The notes beneath the pieces were generated by a model. It was given only the letters and a program-made list of their open reading frames with translations, did not search any database and was not told where the DNA came from. A DNA stretch of 64,000 bases from Pseudorhodoplanes sinuspersici. GTDB lineage: Bacteria; Pseudomonadota; Alphaproteobacteria; Rhizobiales; Xanthobacteraceae. How positions within the stretch are numbered: position 1 is the stretch's first letter; each line of letters starts with the position of its first letter. The stretch spans positions 2,412,501 through 2,476,500 of the forward strand of contig NZ_CP021112.1 in NCBI RefSeq assembly GCF_002119765.1, given 5' to 3'. The position numbers and the translations under genes are program-made. Shown one piece after another: positions 34,081-43,584 of the stretch.

Positions 34081-35067
34081 TTATCCGGGCCGGACGTTGC
34101 CCGCCTTGACGATGTCGGCCCATCGCGCCACTTCGGATGTGACGAACGCTTGGAATTCCCCCGGTGTGCTGCCGCTGACCTGAAAGCCTTGCGAAGCGAA
34201 AAAGGTCTTCACGTCATTGCTTTCCATCACGCTGCGGACCTCCTGGCTCAATCGTTCAACGATGGCCGGCGGCGTACCAGCCGGAGCAAACAGGCCTTGC
34301 CAGGACAGCACTTCAAAGCCCGGCAGCCCGGCTTCATCGATGGTCGGGACATCGGGGAGAAGCGGATTGCGACTCTTTGACGTGACAGCGATGGCGCGGA
34401 TCGTACCCGCACGGATCTGAGGCAGGACCACCAGCAGATCTCCGAACATCGCCTTGATCTGCCCCGCCATGAGGTCGGTAAGCGCCAGCGCCGATCCGCG
34501 ATAGGGCACGTGAACGAGCTTTGTATCTGCCTTGAGGTCAAACATGACACCGGTCAAATGCATCGAGGTGCCGTTGCCCGGTGTGCCATAGGTCAGGGTG
34601 TTGGGGTGCGCCTTGGCGAGGGCGATGAATTCGGCGAGGGTTTTCGCCGACACGGAGGGATGCACCACCAGAACCAGTGGCGCTGTCACCACCAGCGATA
34701 CTGCCGCGAAGTCCCGCTGCGGCTGATAAGACAAGTTCGGAAAAAGACTCGGGGCGACGCCATGCGTTCCGGTTACGCCCATGAGCAGCGTATATCCGTC
34801 CGGTGCGGATTTGGCGACGTAATCCGAACCGATGGTGCCGCCGGCGCCACCGCGATTCTCCACGACGACGGGCTGGCCGAGACGTGTTCTCAATCCCTCC
34901 GCAAGCTGCCGGGCGAGCACATCCGTGCTGCCTCCGGCAGCAAAAGGCACAACGAGTCTGATGTTCTGCGAGGGCCAAGCCTGAGTCTGCGCTTGTGTTG
35001 TCACGTGGCTCGTTGCCAGCGCCAGGCTGGACAAACCGGTCATCAATGCTTGGCGACGCGTCAGCAT
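34081..35067 (-). CDS. Tripartite tricarboxylate transporter-type binding protein (Bug/TctC)
   Basis: 328 residues with a Tat-like signal (MLTRRQALMTGLSSLALA...), followed by Bug motifs IRLVVPFAAGGSTDVLAR, PVVVENRGGAGGTIG and a C-terminal PAIVERLSQEV. Its start overlaps the hyuB stop by 7 bases, so it is the last gene of the dadA-hyuA-hyuB operon. As in similar operons, it may bring in the hydantoin or N-carbamoyl/D-amino-acid substrate, but no TctAB permease genes are adjacent. Confidence 0.85.
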   Translation of the reverse strand: MLTRRQALMTGLSSLALATSHVTTQAQTQAWPSQNIRLVVPFAAGGSTDVLARQLAEGLRTRLGQPVVVENRGGAGGTIGSDYVAKSAPDGYTLLMGVTGTHGVAPSLFPNLSYQPQRDFAAVSLVVTAPLVLVVHPSVSAKTLAEFIALAKAHPNTLTYGTPGNGTSMHLTGVMFDLKADTKLVHVPYRGSALALTDLMAGQIKAMFGDLLVVLPQIRAGTIRAIAVTSKSRNPLLPDVPTIDEAGLPGFEVLSWQGLFAPAGTPPAIVERLSQEVRSVMESNDVKTFFASQGFQVSGSTPGEFQAFVTSEVARWADIVKAGNVRPG

Positions 35068-36692
35068 GTCGGAGATCCTTGTACAAGAGAGGAAGAGGGT
35101 GATTGCCAGCCGCCTCCGCCTGCCGTTTCGATGACGAGCAGATCGCCGGCATTCCAGACAAAACGTGATTTGGATGCGAGCACCTCGATTTTTCCGGAAC
35201 TGCGCTCGATCCAGGCTGCAGACGGAGCGCCATCGCCGCCACCCTGCGCACCGGACGCACCGCGCGTATGCCGTTCGCCGCGATAGGACACCATCGCGCT
35301 GCCTTCCAGCAGTCGATAGGCGCGATGGATGCCATCACCGCCCGCATGGAGTCCGGCACCACCTGAACCCCTGCGGCGCATCACCGCTTCGACGCGGACC
35401 GGTGCTGCGGTCTCCAGCACCTCTGCAGGCAGATTGCGCGCGTTGCTGACATCGGTGGAAATTCCTGACACGCCCGGCCCCGCGGGGCCGCCACCCGCAC
35501 CGCTTGCGATGATCTCGGTGAAGAACCAGTCGCGCCCCGCAGCGTCCTTGCCGCCAGCCGACAGGACAACCGCGACAGCGCCGTTCGACGCATTGGCTGC
35601 ATCTGCTTCGGCCAGGCGCGACATTGCCGTGAGCATGGCATTGCATGCCAGCTTCACCGTCGCGGTGCGCGCGTTGACAGCCGCGGGGAAGCGCGGATTG
35701 ACCACGCTGCCTTCCGGCAGTTTCAACGTGACATGAGCGAGCATGCCGTGGTTCGGTGGCGCCTCCGGTGCAAGATGGCGCATCACCGCGAAGGCCGCAG
35801 CGACGAGACCGGACGGCGCGGCATTGACCGGGCCGATTGTCTGCGGTGACGAGCCAGCAAAGTCGATTTCGAGCCGTGGCTGTTCCTTGCCGCCGCTTTT
35901 GCGAAGCGTGACGCGCAAGGGCACAGGCTCTTCGCTCAATCCGTCGCCATCGAGCGCATCGTCCACAACGACGACATCGTCCCGCAACCGGCTTAATGCC
36001 GCTGCTGTCATCTGGCTTGCATGTTCGAGCAAAGTTTCGCTCGCTTGCGCGAATGCGGCGGGACCCATTGACCTGAGCAAAGTGCCAATCTCACGTGCAC
36101 CCAGAGAGACGGCTGCCCATTGCGCACCCAGATCGCCGCGCAGCAGATCGGGCGTGCGGCTGTTGGCGGCGAGAATAGCCGCAACGTTTGCATCTTCCTT
36201 ACCGCGTCGCCGCCAATGCACCGGCGGGATGCGCAAGCCCTCCTGGAATATTTCGCGGGCGTCGGGCGGAACGGACCCTGCCGCCAAGCCGCCGACGTCC
36301 TGATGGTGAAGAATGGTCGCCGCGAGAGCCACGGTACGATCATGAGTCCGGACGGGACGAACGACAATGATATCCGGCAGATGCGTGCCGCCGGACCATG
36401 GGTCGTTCTGCAGAAATCCGTCGCCTTCTTGCATGGAATCGGCCGGGAATACGTCGAGGAGCCCACGCACTGCAGGGATCATGCCACCGAGCAGCAGCGG
36501 CAGTGAACTGGCCTGGGCGAGGACCCGACCGTCCGGCAAGAATAGCGCGGCGGCGCAATCCATCCCCTCGCGCGCCACGACTGAACATGCCGCCCGGAGC
36601 AAGGAATCCTGCATGCGGTCGGCGAGGCCTTCCAGTGCGATGCGGAAGATTTCGTGCGCAGCCGCCGTGCGGATCGCATCACGGTCGTTCAT
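35061..36692 (-). CDS. hyuB: Hydantoinase B/oxoprolinase subunit
   Basis: 543 residues from ATG 36692 (ATGA with the hyuA stop). The HyuB family pattern is clear: MQDSLLRAACSVVAREGMDCAAALF, then VPLLLGGMIP, GDGFLQNDPWSGGTHLPDI, VVRPV, and the long HMLA-type C-terminal half with PNHGMLAHVTLKLPEGSVVNP. It pairs with HyuA to hydrolyse hydantoins or 5-oxoproline-like amides. The gene order dadA, hyuA, hyuB, Bug suggests use of D-hydantoin or D-amino acid derivatives. Confidence 0.85.
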   Translation of the reverse strand: MNDRDAIRTAAAHEIFRIALEGLADRMQDSLLRAACSVVAREGMDCAAALFLPDGRVLAQASSLPLLLGGMIPAVRGLLDVFPADSMQEGDGFLQNDPWSGGTHLPDIIVVRPVRTHDRTVALAATILHHQDVGGLAAGSVPPDAREIFQEGLRIPPVHWRRRGKEDANVAAILAANSRTPDLLRGDLGAQWAAVSLGAREIGTLLRSMGPAAFAQASETLLEHASQMTAAALSRLRDDVVVVDDALDGDGLSEEPVPLRVTLRKSGGKEQPRLEIDFAGSSPQTIGPVNAAPSGLVAAAFAVMRHLAPEAPPNHGMLAHVTLKLPEGSVVNPRFPAAVNARTATVKLACNAMLTAMSRLAEADAANASNGAVAVVLSAGGKDAAGRDWFFTEIIASGAGGGPAGPGVSGISTDVSNARNLPAEVLETAAPVRVEAVMRRRGSGGAGLHAGGDGIHRAYRLLEGSAMVSYRGERHTRGASGAQGGGDGAPSAAWIERSSGKIEVLASKSRFVWNAGDLLVIETAGGGGWQSPSSSLVQGSPTC

Positions 36693-38809
36693 GGCGCAGG
36701 ATCCGTGGCGGTGAGCAACAAGGCAGCGTTCGGCAATATCTCGCACGTCCAATCCGGCGGCAGCCAAACCGTGGTGTCGATCGCATCGATCAGCGCCGGA
36801 CCGGACAACCGCGCACCGATTGGCAGCGATGCACGCTCCCAGATCGGGCATGATGCTGGCGGATCGGTTGCAACAAGTCTTTGTTGAGCCGGATGGTGCA
36901 GCGTGCCGTTTCTGGTTGCATCAAATTGCAGGCCAGCTTCGTCGCCGAAAGACAGTGTTGCAATGCTCCGCAATGCGAGAATGCGCCGCTTCGTTTCGAA
37001 GGCATGGCCGCGCACGCGCTCATGCAATGCATCGAATCTTGCTGTAAGGGTGGTTGCGTCATCGCTTTCGCTCACGAAAGCGATAGTCAGGCTGTGACCT
37101 TGCCCTTGGTAACAAATGTCGAGTTCATGATGCACCGTTGCTGCACAATGGCCGCCCGACCACTGCATCAAGGTCTGGCGCAAGGAAGCGGTGTCTTCGG
37201 CGGCGAGCTCCGCCAGAACACTGATCGACGTCTGCTCAAGTGGCATGTCAATCGGCCGCTCTGTTTGCTCGCAAAGCCCGACATGCATGAGGCCGCCAGC
37301 CGCAAGAACGCCGGAAGCGCGCGGTACGATCACTGTCCGGCATCCGACGCGATCCGCAATCTCGGCGGCGTGGAGCGCACCGCCGCCACCTGCCGCGACC
37401 AGGACAGCGTCGCGCGGATCGATCCCGCGCGACAGCGCCTTGCGCCGGACTGCCTCTGCCATCATGGCCTCGGCCACCTTCACCGCACCGAACGCAACGG
37501 CCGGAGCATCCTGCCTGTTGATGCCGAGCCCGCCCACCATCGCATCCAGCGCAAGCTGACGATCGAGCATCAGATTGGCGCCCAGCTTTGCCGGCAGCAA
37601 ACCCGCGAGCAGAGAGGCATCGGTCAAGGTCGGTGTATGACCTCCACGCCCGAAACAGGCTGGTCCGGGCGAACTTCCGGCGGAGTGTGGTCCGACACGG
37701 AGCAATCCGCCAACCATTTGAAGGATCGATCCGCCGCCAACAGCCACTGACGTCACATCCGCGGACGGCACGCGCACATCCAGTCGGCCGAGCGTCAATT
37801 CATTGGATGTCAGCACTGCGCCCTCGGCGACGAGGCAAATGTCGGCCGTTGTCCCGCCGATATCGAGGCCGATAGCCGGCCGGGTGGCCAAGGCATTGCG
37901 CACCACGTTCTCTCGGATGGCCTGCGCCGCTGCGGCAGGACCCGACATGGCGAGCGTTGACGGTGCTGCTGCGCATTTTGCGGAAGGAGCAAGACCTCCG
38001 ACCGATCGCATGATCCAGGGTGCGGGCAAGCTTTGCCTTGCAAGAGACTGGTCGAGGCTTCGAAGATAGCCGGAGACCGTTGGCCGGATATAGGCGTCAA
38101 GGACCGTTGCAAGGCTGCGTTCGAATTCGCGCAGTCGCGGGTCGACCTGATGCGACAGAGAAAGATGAGCGTTCGGCCAACGTGCTCTCAATGCAGATGC
38201 GACAGCCAGCTCATGCGTGGGGTTCAGCGGCGCAAACAGAAGGCAGATCGCGATGGCCGGCATTTCTTGCGAACCAAGGCGCGCCGCGATCTGATCGGCC
38301 AGTTGCTCAAGTGCTGCGGAATGAAGCGGCACCACGATATTTCCGCGCGAGTCAACGCGCTCTGGCAATTCGAACCGCAGCTCTTCCGGACAAATGTCAG
38401 GAGGAACCGGTGGCTGAGGAAAAGGCTGATTGATATCCCGGCGATTCTGCCGGCCGAGCGTCAGGACGTCGGCAAAGCCTGCGGTGGTCACCAGCGCAAC
38501 CGGCGGCTCGCGGAGTTCTAGGAGGGCGTTCGTCGCGATAGTGGTTCCGTGGCGCAACCGGGCGATGTGATGAGGAGCAATTCCTTCCTCACGCAAAAAG
38601 CTGAGGAGGCTAGTCGCAATGGATTCGGCCGTATCGGCCGAATCCCGCAATCGCTTTGCAGTGCGCCAGCGATCCTCACCTTTCGGTGGCTTGGCAACGA
38701 AATCGACGAATGTTCCACCCACATCGATGGCGATATCCCATCCTGCAACGGCTTCATTTGTTGTGATATCGTCTGCTGCTTGATCGACGGGAGAGGACAG
38801 GCGCCGCAT
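36689..38809 (-). CDS. hyuA: Hydantoinase A/oxoprolinase subunit
   Basis: 706 residues from ATG 38809 (the open frame to 38917 is not coding-like). N-terminal ATPase motif WDIAIDVGGTFVDFV, then LRHGTTIATNALLE, and further motifs IGLDIGGTTADICLV and AAGGGGALHAAEIADRVG, all of the HyuA/5-oxoprolinase family (ASKHA fold). It is coupled to hyuB by ATGA and to the upstream dadA gene by TGATG. This is the ATP-binding half of the enzyme. Confidence 0.9.
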   Translation of the reverse strand: MRRLSSPVDQAADDITTNEAVAGWDIAIDVGGTFVDFVAKPPKGEDRWRTAKRLRDSADTAESIATSLLSFLREEGIAPHHIARLRHGTTIATNALLELREPPVALVTTAGFADVLTLGRQNRRDINQPFPQPPVPPDICPEELRFELPERVDSRGNIVVPLHSAALEQLADQIAARLGSQEMPAIAICLLFAPLNPTHELAVASALRARWPNAHLSLSHQVDPRLREFERSLATVLDAYIRPTVSGYLRSLDQSLARQSLPAPWIMRSVGGLAPSAKCAAAPSTLAMSGPAAAAQAIRENVVRNALATRPAIGLDIGGTTADICLVAEGAVLTSNELTLGRLDVRVPSADVTSVAVGGGSILQMVGGLLRVGPHSAGSSPGPACFGRGGHTPTLTDASLLAGLLPAKLGANLMLDRQLALDAMVGGLGINRQDAPAVAFGAVKVAEAMMAEAVRRKALSRGIDPRDAVLVAAGGGGALHAAEIADRVGCRTVIVPRASGVLAAGGLMHVGLCEQTERPIDMPLEQTSISVLAELAAEDTASLRQTLMQWSGGHCAATVHHELDICYQGQGHSLTIAFVSESDDATTLTARFDALHERVRGHAFETKRRILALRSIATLSFGDEAGLQFDATRNGTLHHPAQQRLVATDPPASCPIWERASLPIGARLSGPALIDAIDTTVWLPPDWTCEILPNAALLLTATDPAP

Positions 38810-40056
38810 CAGTTCATGTGTCCGAAGCGGTTCGCAGCGAAGGGCGCAAGATCGATTTGCGGCGATCGGCCGGCCACGAGATTTGCAATCTCCCGTCCCG
38901 TGCTCGGCGCGCCGCACATGCCAATGTGACCATGGCCGAAGGCCAGCCAGGCATTTTCAATCTGCGGGGCGCGATCGATGACAGGCAGACTGTCCGGCAT
39001 GCAGGGGCGATGACCCATCCATTCCGTCGTATCGCTGGTGTCGAGATGCGGAAACATTTCGCGCCCTTTCTGCAGCAGTCCTTTTGCCCGCGCGAAATTG
39101 GGAGCGGCGTGAAGGCCGGCGAATTCCACCGAGCCAGCGAGGCGAAGCCCCATGCGCATGGGGTTCACCATCATATTATGTTCAACGGCCATAACGGTGT
39201 GCTTCAACTGGAGATTATTGCTGCGCACGGTCACGTGGTAACCACGTTGCGTCTCCAGCGGCACGCGCGCGCCAAGCTGCGTGGCGACTGCTCCGGACCA
39301 GGCGCCACTCGCGAGCACCACGCCTTCGCAACCGAGCGTCTTGCCGTCGTCCAGAACAAGGCCGGTAACGCGGTCGCGTGTTCGCTGCACAGCTTTGACA
39401 TGTTGACGCTCGAATGTTGCACCATCCTTGATGCATTGCGCGAACAGGGCTTTGGTCAAAGCGGACGGGTCGAGCGTCGAGCCATTATCAGGCGCCAGAA
39501 TGCCGAAGCGAAAGCGCCCTTTCAGATCCGGCTCAAGCGTCTCGAGTTCGTCCTGATCGACATCGCGCAATTCGACGCCGAGGTTGCGCCGAAGCGCCAT
39601 CCCCCATTGCCATTGACGCGCGGTCTCGGCACTCGAGTAGACGTAGAGGCAGCCGCTGTGACGGACGAGGCCGGTTGCATTGGCACGCTGCAAAAGCGGC
39701 TCGTAGCATTCAAAGATCGGCGCCAGCAAACCGCGCAGCGCCGCCGCAATTCGCGTCACTTCGGCTGGTGAGGTGTGGCGCATGAAACGCAACAGCCAGG
39801 GCGCAGCAAATGGCGCATAGGACCAGCGAATCGTGAGCGGCCCGAGTGGGTCGAGCAGCCAGCCCGGCACCTTTTTCCACATTCCGGGCATGCCAACCGG
39901 AAGGCAGGCCGAGGGCGATAGGGAGCCGGCATTGCCAAATGAGGTGGCCTCACCCGGCTCCTTTGGATCGATGAAGGTGATGCGGTGACCGTCGCGCTGC
40001 AGCCAGGCGGCACATGCGGTGCCAACAATACCATTTCCAACGACAGCGATATGCAT
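38809..40056 (-). CDS. dadA: FAD-dependent D-amino acid dehydrogenase-like oxidoreductase
   Basis: 415 residues. The N-terminus has the FAD Rossmann motif VVGNGIVGTACAAWL and ends its binding fold with GEATSFGNAGSLSP, as in DadA. C-terminal GHGHIGMCGAPSTGREIAN is the second FAD contact. These oxidise D-amino acids to 2-oxo acids and pass electrons to the quinone pool. As first gene of the hyu operon it would act on D-amino acids released by the hydantoinase. Exact substrate uncertain. Confidence 0.85.
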   Translation of the reverse strand: MHIAVVGNGIVGTACAAWLQRDGHRITFIDPKEPGEATSFGNAGSLSPSACLPVGMPGMWKKVPGWLLDPLGPLTIRWSYAPFAAPWLLRFMRHTSPAEVTRIAAALRGLLAPIFECYEPLLQRANATGLVRHSGCLYVYSSAETARQWQWGMALRRNLGVELRDVDQDELETLEPDLKGRFRFGILAPDNGSTLDPSALTKALFAQCIKDGATFERQHVKAVQRTRDRVTGLVLDDGKTLGCEGVVLASGAWSGAVATQLGARVPLETQRGYHVTVRSNNLQLKHTVMAVEHNMMVNPMRMGLRLAGSVEFAGLHAAPNFARAKGLLQKGREMFPHLDTSDTTEWMGHRPCMPDSLPVIDRAPQIENAWLAFGHGHIGMCGAPSTGREIANLVAGRSPQIDLAPFAANRFGHMN

Positions 40057-40371
40057 GACGCCCTGATGAAGTCTCTATGACTCTTTGCTTGTCATGCTAT
40101 CCCGGTGCGCATCTTCCGCACAAGAACCGCAACACGCAGACCATCGTCCGGATCTATGTCCGGGTCCCGAATGAGGAAGTCACCAGCTCTTTTTGATGCC
40201 GGAATGGCCGGGACGACAATCCGAGGTCGGCAGAGCAGAGGGCGCCATGCGGGATTGAAAAGCACCGGCGGCTTGTCACAAGCCATGCTTTGACGAACTC
40301 GCGTGATGGATAGAACTTCTTTCGAGCCAAACGACGCGCTTATGAGTCCCGCCACAAGAAGCGCGCGTGTC
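40057..40371. other. 315-bp gap, promoter of the dadA-hyu operon
   Basis: Between the HNH gene stop (40372) and the dadA start (40056), both on the minus strand. Presumably the operon promoter. Reading frames of 60-90 codons on both strands are not protein-like. No palindrome noted. Confidence 0.4.
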
Positions 40372-40929
40372 TTACGGCTCCAGTTCTGTGTCCCAGTACA
40401 AATAATCCATCCAGCTATCGTGCAGATAATTCGGCGGGAACAGCCGGCCGTTACGATGCAGATGCTGTACGCTGGGCTGGAACGGCATCTGCGAGGGAAA
40501 CATATGCGCTTCCGCCATCGTCAGGCTGCCCTTGCGCAGATTGCAGGGCGAACAGGCGGCAACGACATTGCCCCATGTGGTCTGGCCGCCGCGCGAGCGC
40601 GGGACCAGATGGTCGAAGGTCAGGTCATCGTCCGAACCGCAATATTGGCAAATGAATTTGTCGCGCAGGAATACGTTGAAGCGCGTGAATGCCGGATGCG
40701 AGGAAGGTTTGACGAAAGTTTTAAGCGATACCACGCTCGGGAGCTTCATCTCGAAGCTGGGCGACCGGACAGCGTGATCGTAATTGGCGACGATATTCAC
40801 ACGTTCCAGAAACACCGCCTTGATCGCGTCCTGCCAGGACCACAGCGACAGCGGGTAATAGCTCAAAGGGCGGAAGTCGGCGTTTAAAACCAGAGCCGGA
40901 AAGCCGCCGGAAGAAACGTGGACGTTCAA
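40372..40929 (-). CDS. HNH endonuclease
   Basis: 185 residues, a stand-alone HNH nuclease of the type widespread and conserved in Alphaproteobacteria. The zinc-binding HNH domain has CQYCGSDDDLTFDHLVPRS and NVVAACSPCNLRKG (four Cys and His-Asn-His). The N-terminal part contains the conserved LNADFRPLSYYPLSLWSW. The role is unknown; these are not clearly mobile or defence genes. Confidence 0.85.
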   Translation of the reverse strand: MNVHVSSGGFPALVLNADFRPLSYYPLSLWSWQDAIKAVFLERVNIVANYDHAVRSPSFEMKLPSVVSLKTFVKPSSHPAFTRFNVFLRDKFICQYCGSDDDLTFDHLVPRSRGGQTTWGNVVAACSPCNLRKGSLTMAEAHMFPSQMPFQPSVQHLHRNGRLFPPNYLHDSWMDYLYWDTELEP

Positions 40930-41089
40930 GCGATGGCGCTCCTTTCAAGCACCGGGATAAGGTACTCATGATAGGGGAGCGTGACGAGAATGTGAAGGCA
41001 GGCCGGGCGCTTACCGCATATGCGTAAAAACGCAGGAATATCGGGCCTTTGAGCTAGTCCGGCTCATCCCGCCTGCTTTCCAAGCGCTC

Positions 41090-41755
41090 CTAGAGGCCGA
41101 ATCGCCGGGCCAGAAATTCGCCGCCGTGGCGCAGGCCTTCCTGGTCAATTCCGTGCCCCACACCGGACGAAATGTGCCATTCGACCGGCACGTCCAGCGC
41201 CGACAACGCCGACGATCCGTGAAACAGAGCCTGGACCGGGATCAGTTCGTCGGAATCGCCGTGGATCAGTAACACCGGCGGACGGGACACAATCTCACCC
41301 TGGACGGTCTCCGGCGGGCCGTCATTGGGCATGATGAACATGCCGGAATAGCCAACGATGGCCGCCGGCGGCGTGGCGCGGCGCAGCCCCGCATGCAGCG
41401 ACATCATCGTGCCCTGGCTGAAGCCGACCAGCGCCAACGCGCTCGGCGGCAATTGCCGGCGCGCCAGTTCCTTGTCGATATAATCGTTCAGCGCCGGCGC
41501 GGCCTTGTTCACACCCAGCCAGCGCTCGTCCGGATCGCGGAATGTAAGGCCGAACCATTGGCGTCCGACGGGCGCCTGTCCGCAGGGCTCCGGCGCATGG
41601 GGAGAGACGAATGCGGTGTCGGGCAGCATCGGCTGCCACGCACGGCCGATATCGATCAGGTCGTTGCCGTCGGCGCCATAACCATGCAGGAAAACAACGA
41701 GACGCTTGGCCTTGCCGGATTTCGGCTCAAGACTTGGTCCGCTCAGTTCGGCCAT
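41090..41755 (-). CDS. Phospholipase/carboxylesterase (alpha/beta hydrolase)
   Basis: 221 residues of the small carboxylesterase family: VFLHGYGADGND oxyanion loop, GFSQGTMM nucleophile Ser, IHGDSDELIPV with the Asp, and GVGHGIDQEG with the His. Complete catalytic triad, cytoplasmic. It overlaps the upstream DNA glycosylase gene by 29 bases (41727-41755), so they are co-transcribed. Substrate unknown. Confidence 0.9.
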   Translation of the reverse strand: MAELSGPSLEPKSGKAKRLVVFLHGYGADGNDLIDIGRAWQPMLPDTAFVSPHAPEPCGQAPVGRQWFGLTFRDPDERWLGVNKAAPALNDYIDKELARRQLPPSALALVGFSQGTMMSLHAGLRRATPPAAIVGYSGMFIMPNDGPPETVQGEIVSRPPVLLIHGDSDELIPVQALFHGSSALSALDVPVEWHISSGVGHGIDQEGLRHGGEFLARRFGL

Positions 41756-42512
41756 TGCGTGTCACTTTCTTTTTCGGATTGGATTTTTTGTTCGTCGATT
41801 TCTTATTCGAAGATTTCTCGGCCGATGCAACGGCCTGGATTTGCTTCTTTGCCGGCGATGGTTTGTCGGGCACTGGAGCACCCTCGCGCCGTTTCACGAC
41901 GTGATAGTGAGCCCATAGCAGATGCGCGGCCACTCCGCGAAACGGCCGCCAGGCATCGCCGATCGTGATCATTTCTTTCGTCGTCGGCCGCGCCTTGAGA
42001 TTGAAGGCGATGCGCGCGGATTCCTGCAAGGCGAGATCGCCGGCTGGCCAGGCATCGGCATGGCCGAGACAGAATAGGAGATAGATATCGGCCGTCCACG
42101 GACCGATGCCGTGCATCGCGATCAGCATTTGATGTGCCGTGTCGGCGTCGCTCTGCGCGATGTGATCGAGGTCGAGATTGCCCTTGGCGATTTCGGTCGC
42201 GATCGCCTTGATCGATTTGATCTTCGCCGCCGACAATCCGAGACGGCCGAGCCTGTCCGCCCGTGCGCGTCGCAAAGCGTCATGGTGAAAAGGGTCGAAG
42301 GCCTCCTTCAGACGCGCCCAGATCGCGCCGGCGCTGGCCGTCGACAATTGCTGTCCGCAGATGATGCGGGCGAGGCCTGAAAAGCCGGGCTCACCCCGGC
42401 GTAGGGCCGGCTCGCCGGTCTTCTCCAGCATGGGGGCGAGGCCTGGGTCTGCCACGATCAGTTGTGCCAGTGCGTCGGCCAGGTCGGATTGGGAGTGGAG
42501 GAAGTGGGTCAT
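41727..42512 (-). CDS. DNA-3-methyladenine glycosylase II-like (HhH-GPD)
   Basis: 261 residues. The HhH-GPD fold shows the motifs GLARIICGQQLSTA, AMHGIGPWTADIYLLFCLG (hairpin and Asp after GPW), and FRGVAAHLLW. The C-terminal 40 residues form a Lys/Ser-rich tail that may bind DNA nonspecifically. It removes alkylated bases in base excision repair. It is the first gene of a two-gene unit with the esterase. Confidence 0.9.
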   Translation of the reverse strand: MTHFLHSQSDLADALAQLIVADPGLAPMLEKTGEPALRRGEPGFSGLARIICGQQLSTASAGAIWARLKEAFDPFHHDALRRARADRLGRLGLSAAKIKSIKAIATEIAKGNLDLDHIAQSDADTAHQMLIAMHGIGPWTADIYLLFCLGHADAWPAGDLALQESARIAFNLKARPTTKEMITIGDAWRPFRGVAAHLLWAHYHVVKRREGAPVPDKPSPAKKQIQAVASAEKSSNKKSTNKKSNPKKKVTRNGRTERTKS

Positions 42513-42532
42513 CGGCGTGCGGCATACTCCGT

Positions 42533-42679
42533 CACCCTCTCCCCTTGCGGGAGAGGGCGGTTCCGAGCAAAGCGAGGAACCGGGTGAGGGGTTTGTTGCA
42601 GCAAGACTTTCATAAAGCTACCCCTCACCGGGCTCGCATCTTTGATGCTCGCCACCCTCTCCCGCAAGGGGAGAGGGTG
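42533..42679. repeat. Inverted repeat pair (rhizobial type), 25-bp perfect arms
   Basis: A copy at 42533-42557 (starting CACCCTCTCCCC) recurs in perfect inverse at 42655-42679. Between them are further partly repeated parts. It lies between the divergent glycosylase and gluQ genes and is typical of dispersed palindromic repeats of this order. Confidence 0.75.
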
Positions 42680-42711
42680 AAACCGATTGCGCGGCTAAGA
42701 CAGTAATTCAA

Positions 42712-43584
42712 ATGCGTCCACCCGTTTTCCGTTTTGCGCCGTCACCAAACGGCTATCTGCATCTCGGCCATGCATTCTCGGCACTGCTGAATGCCGACCT
42801 AGCGCGCGCCGGCGGCGGACGCCTGCTGCTGCGGATCGAAGATATCGACCGGTCGCGATGCCGGCCTGAATACGAGCAGGCCATTTATGAAGACCTTGCC
42901 TGGCTTGGCATCGATTGGGAAAAACCGGTGCGGCGGCAATCGGAGCATTTTGACGCCTATCGTGATGCGCTGGAAAAACTGCGTTCTTTGGGACTGATCT
43001 ATCCAACCTTCGAGAGCCGCGGCGAAATAGCGCGCATGATAGCGCAGCAAAGCAATGCGCAGGATTGGCCATGCGATCCGGACGGGGCGCCTCTCTATCC
43101 TGGAAACCGCAATGCGATGAGCGATGCGGAGCGGGAGGCGCGGGTCCAGGCGGGTGAGCCTTATGCGCTGCGGCTCGACATGGCCTCCGCCATCGCCCGC
43201 GTCGGTGCGCCGTCATGGAGCGAAACAGGCGGGGGCCCGACCGGTGAAACCGGCAGCATCGCTGTGCAGGCCTGGGGTGATGTGACCTTGGCGCGCAAAG
43301 ACGTGCCGACCAGCTATCATTTGTCGGTTGTCATCGACGATGCATTACAGGGCGTGACGCAGGTGGTGCGCGGGCAGGATCTGTTCTGGTCGACCAGTGT
43401 GCACCGGCTGTTGCAGGCGCTGCTGGATCTTCCTGTGCCGGCCTATCGGCATCACCGGCTGATATTGGATGACGAAGGCCGGAAATTATCGAAATCCAGC
43501 CGTGCCACAGCGCTTCGGGCGCTTCGAGCCGAGGGGCGGACACCGGCGGACATTCGAAAGATGGTGGGTTTGGCGTCAGGGTGA
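42712..43584 (+). CDS. gluQ: Glutamyl-Q tRNA(Asp) synthetase
   Basis: 290 residues. It has the class I synthetase motifs FAPSPNGYLHLGHA (HIGH) and KLSKSS (KMSKS-like), LLLRIEDIDRSRC and RHHRLILDDEGRKLS, with a size that lacks the C-terminal anticodon-binding domain of GluRS. This enzyme attaches glutamate to queuosine in tRNA-Asp. Its stop overlaps the start of the following kinase gene. Confidence 0.9.
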   Translation: MRPPVFRFAPSPNGYLHLGHAFSALLNADLARAGGGRLLLRIEDIDRSRCRPEYEQAIYEDLAWLGIDWEKPVRRQSEHFDAYRDALEKLRSLGLIYPTFESRGEIARMIAQQSNAQDWPCDPDGAPLYPGNRNAMSDAEREARVQAGEPYALRLDMASAIARVGAPSWSETGGGPTGETGSIAVQAWGDVTLARKDVPTSYHLSVVIDDALQGVTQVVRGQDLFWSTSVHRLLQALLDLPVPAYRHHRLILDDEGRKLSKSSRATALRALRAEGRTPADIRKMVGLASG

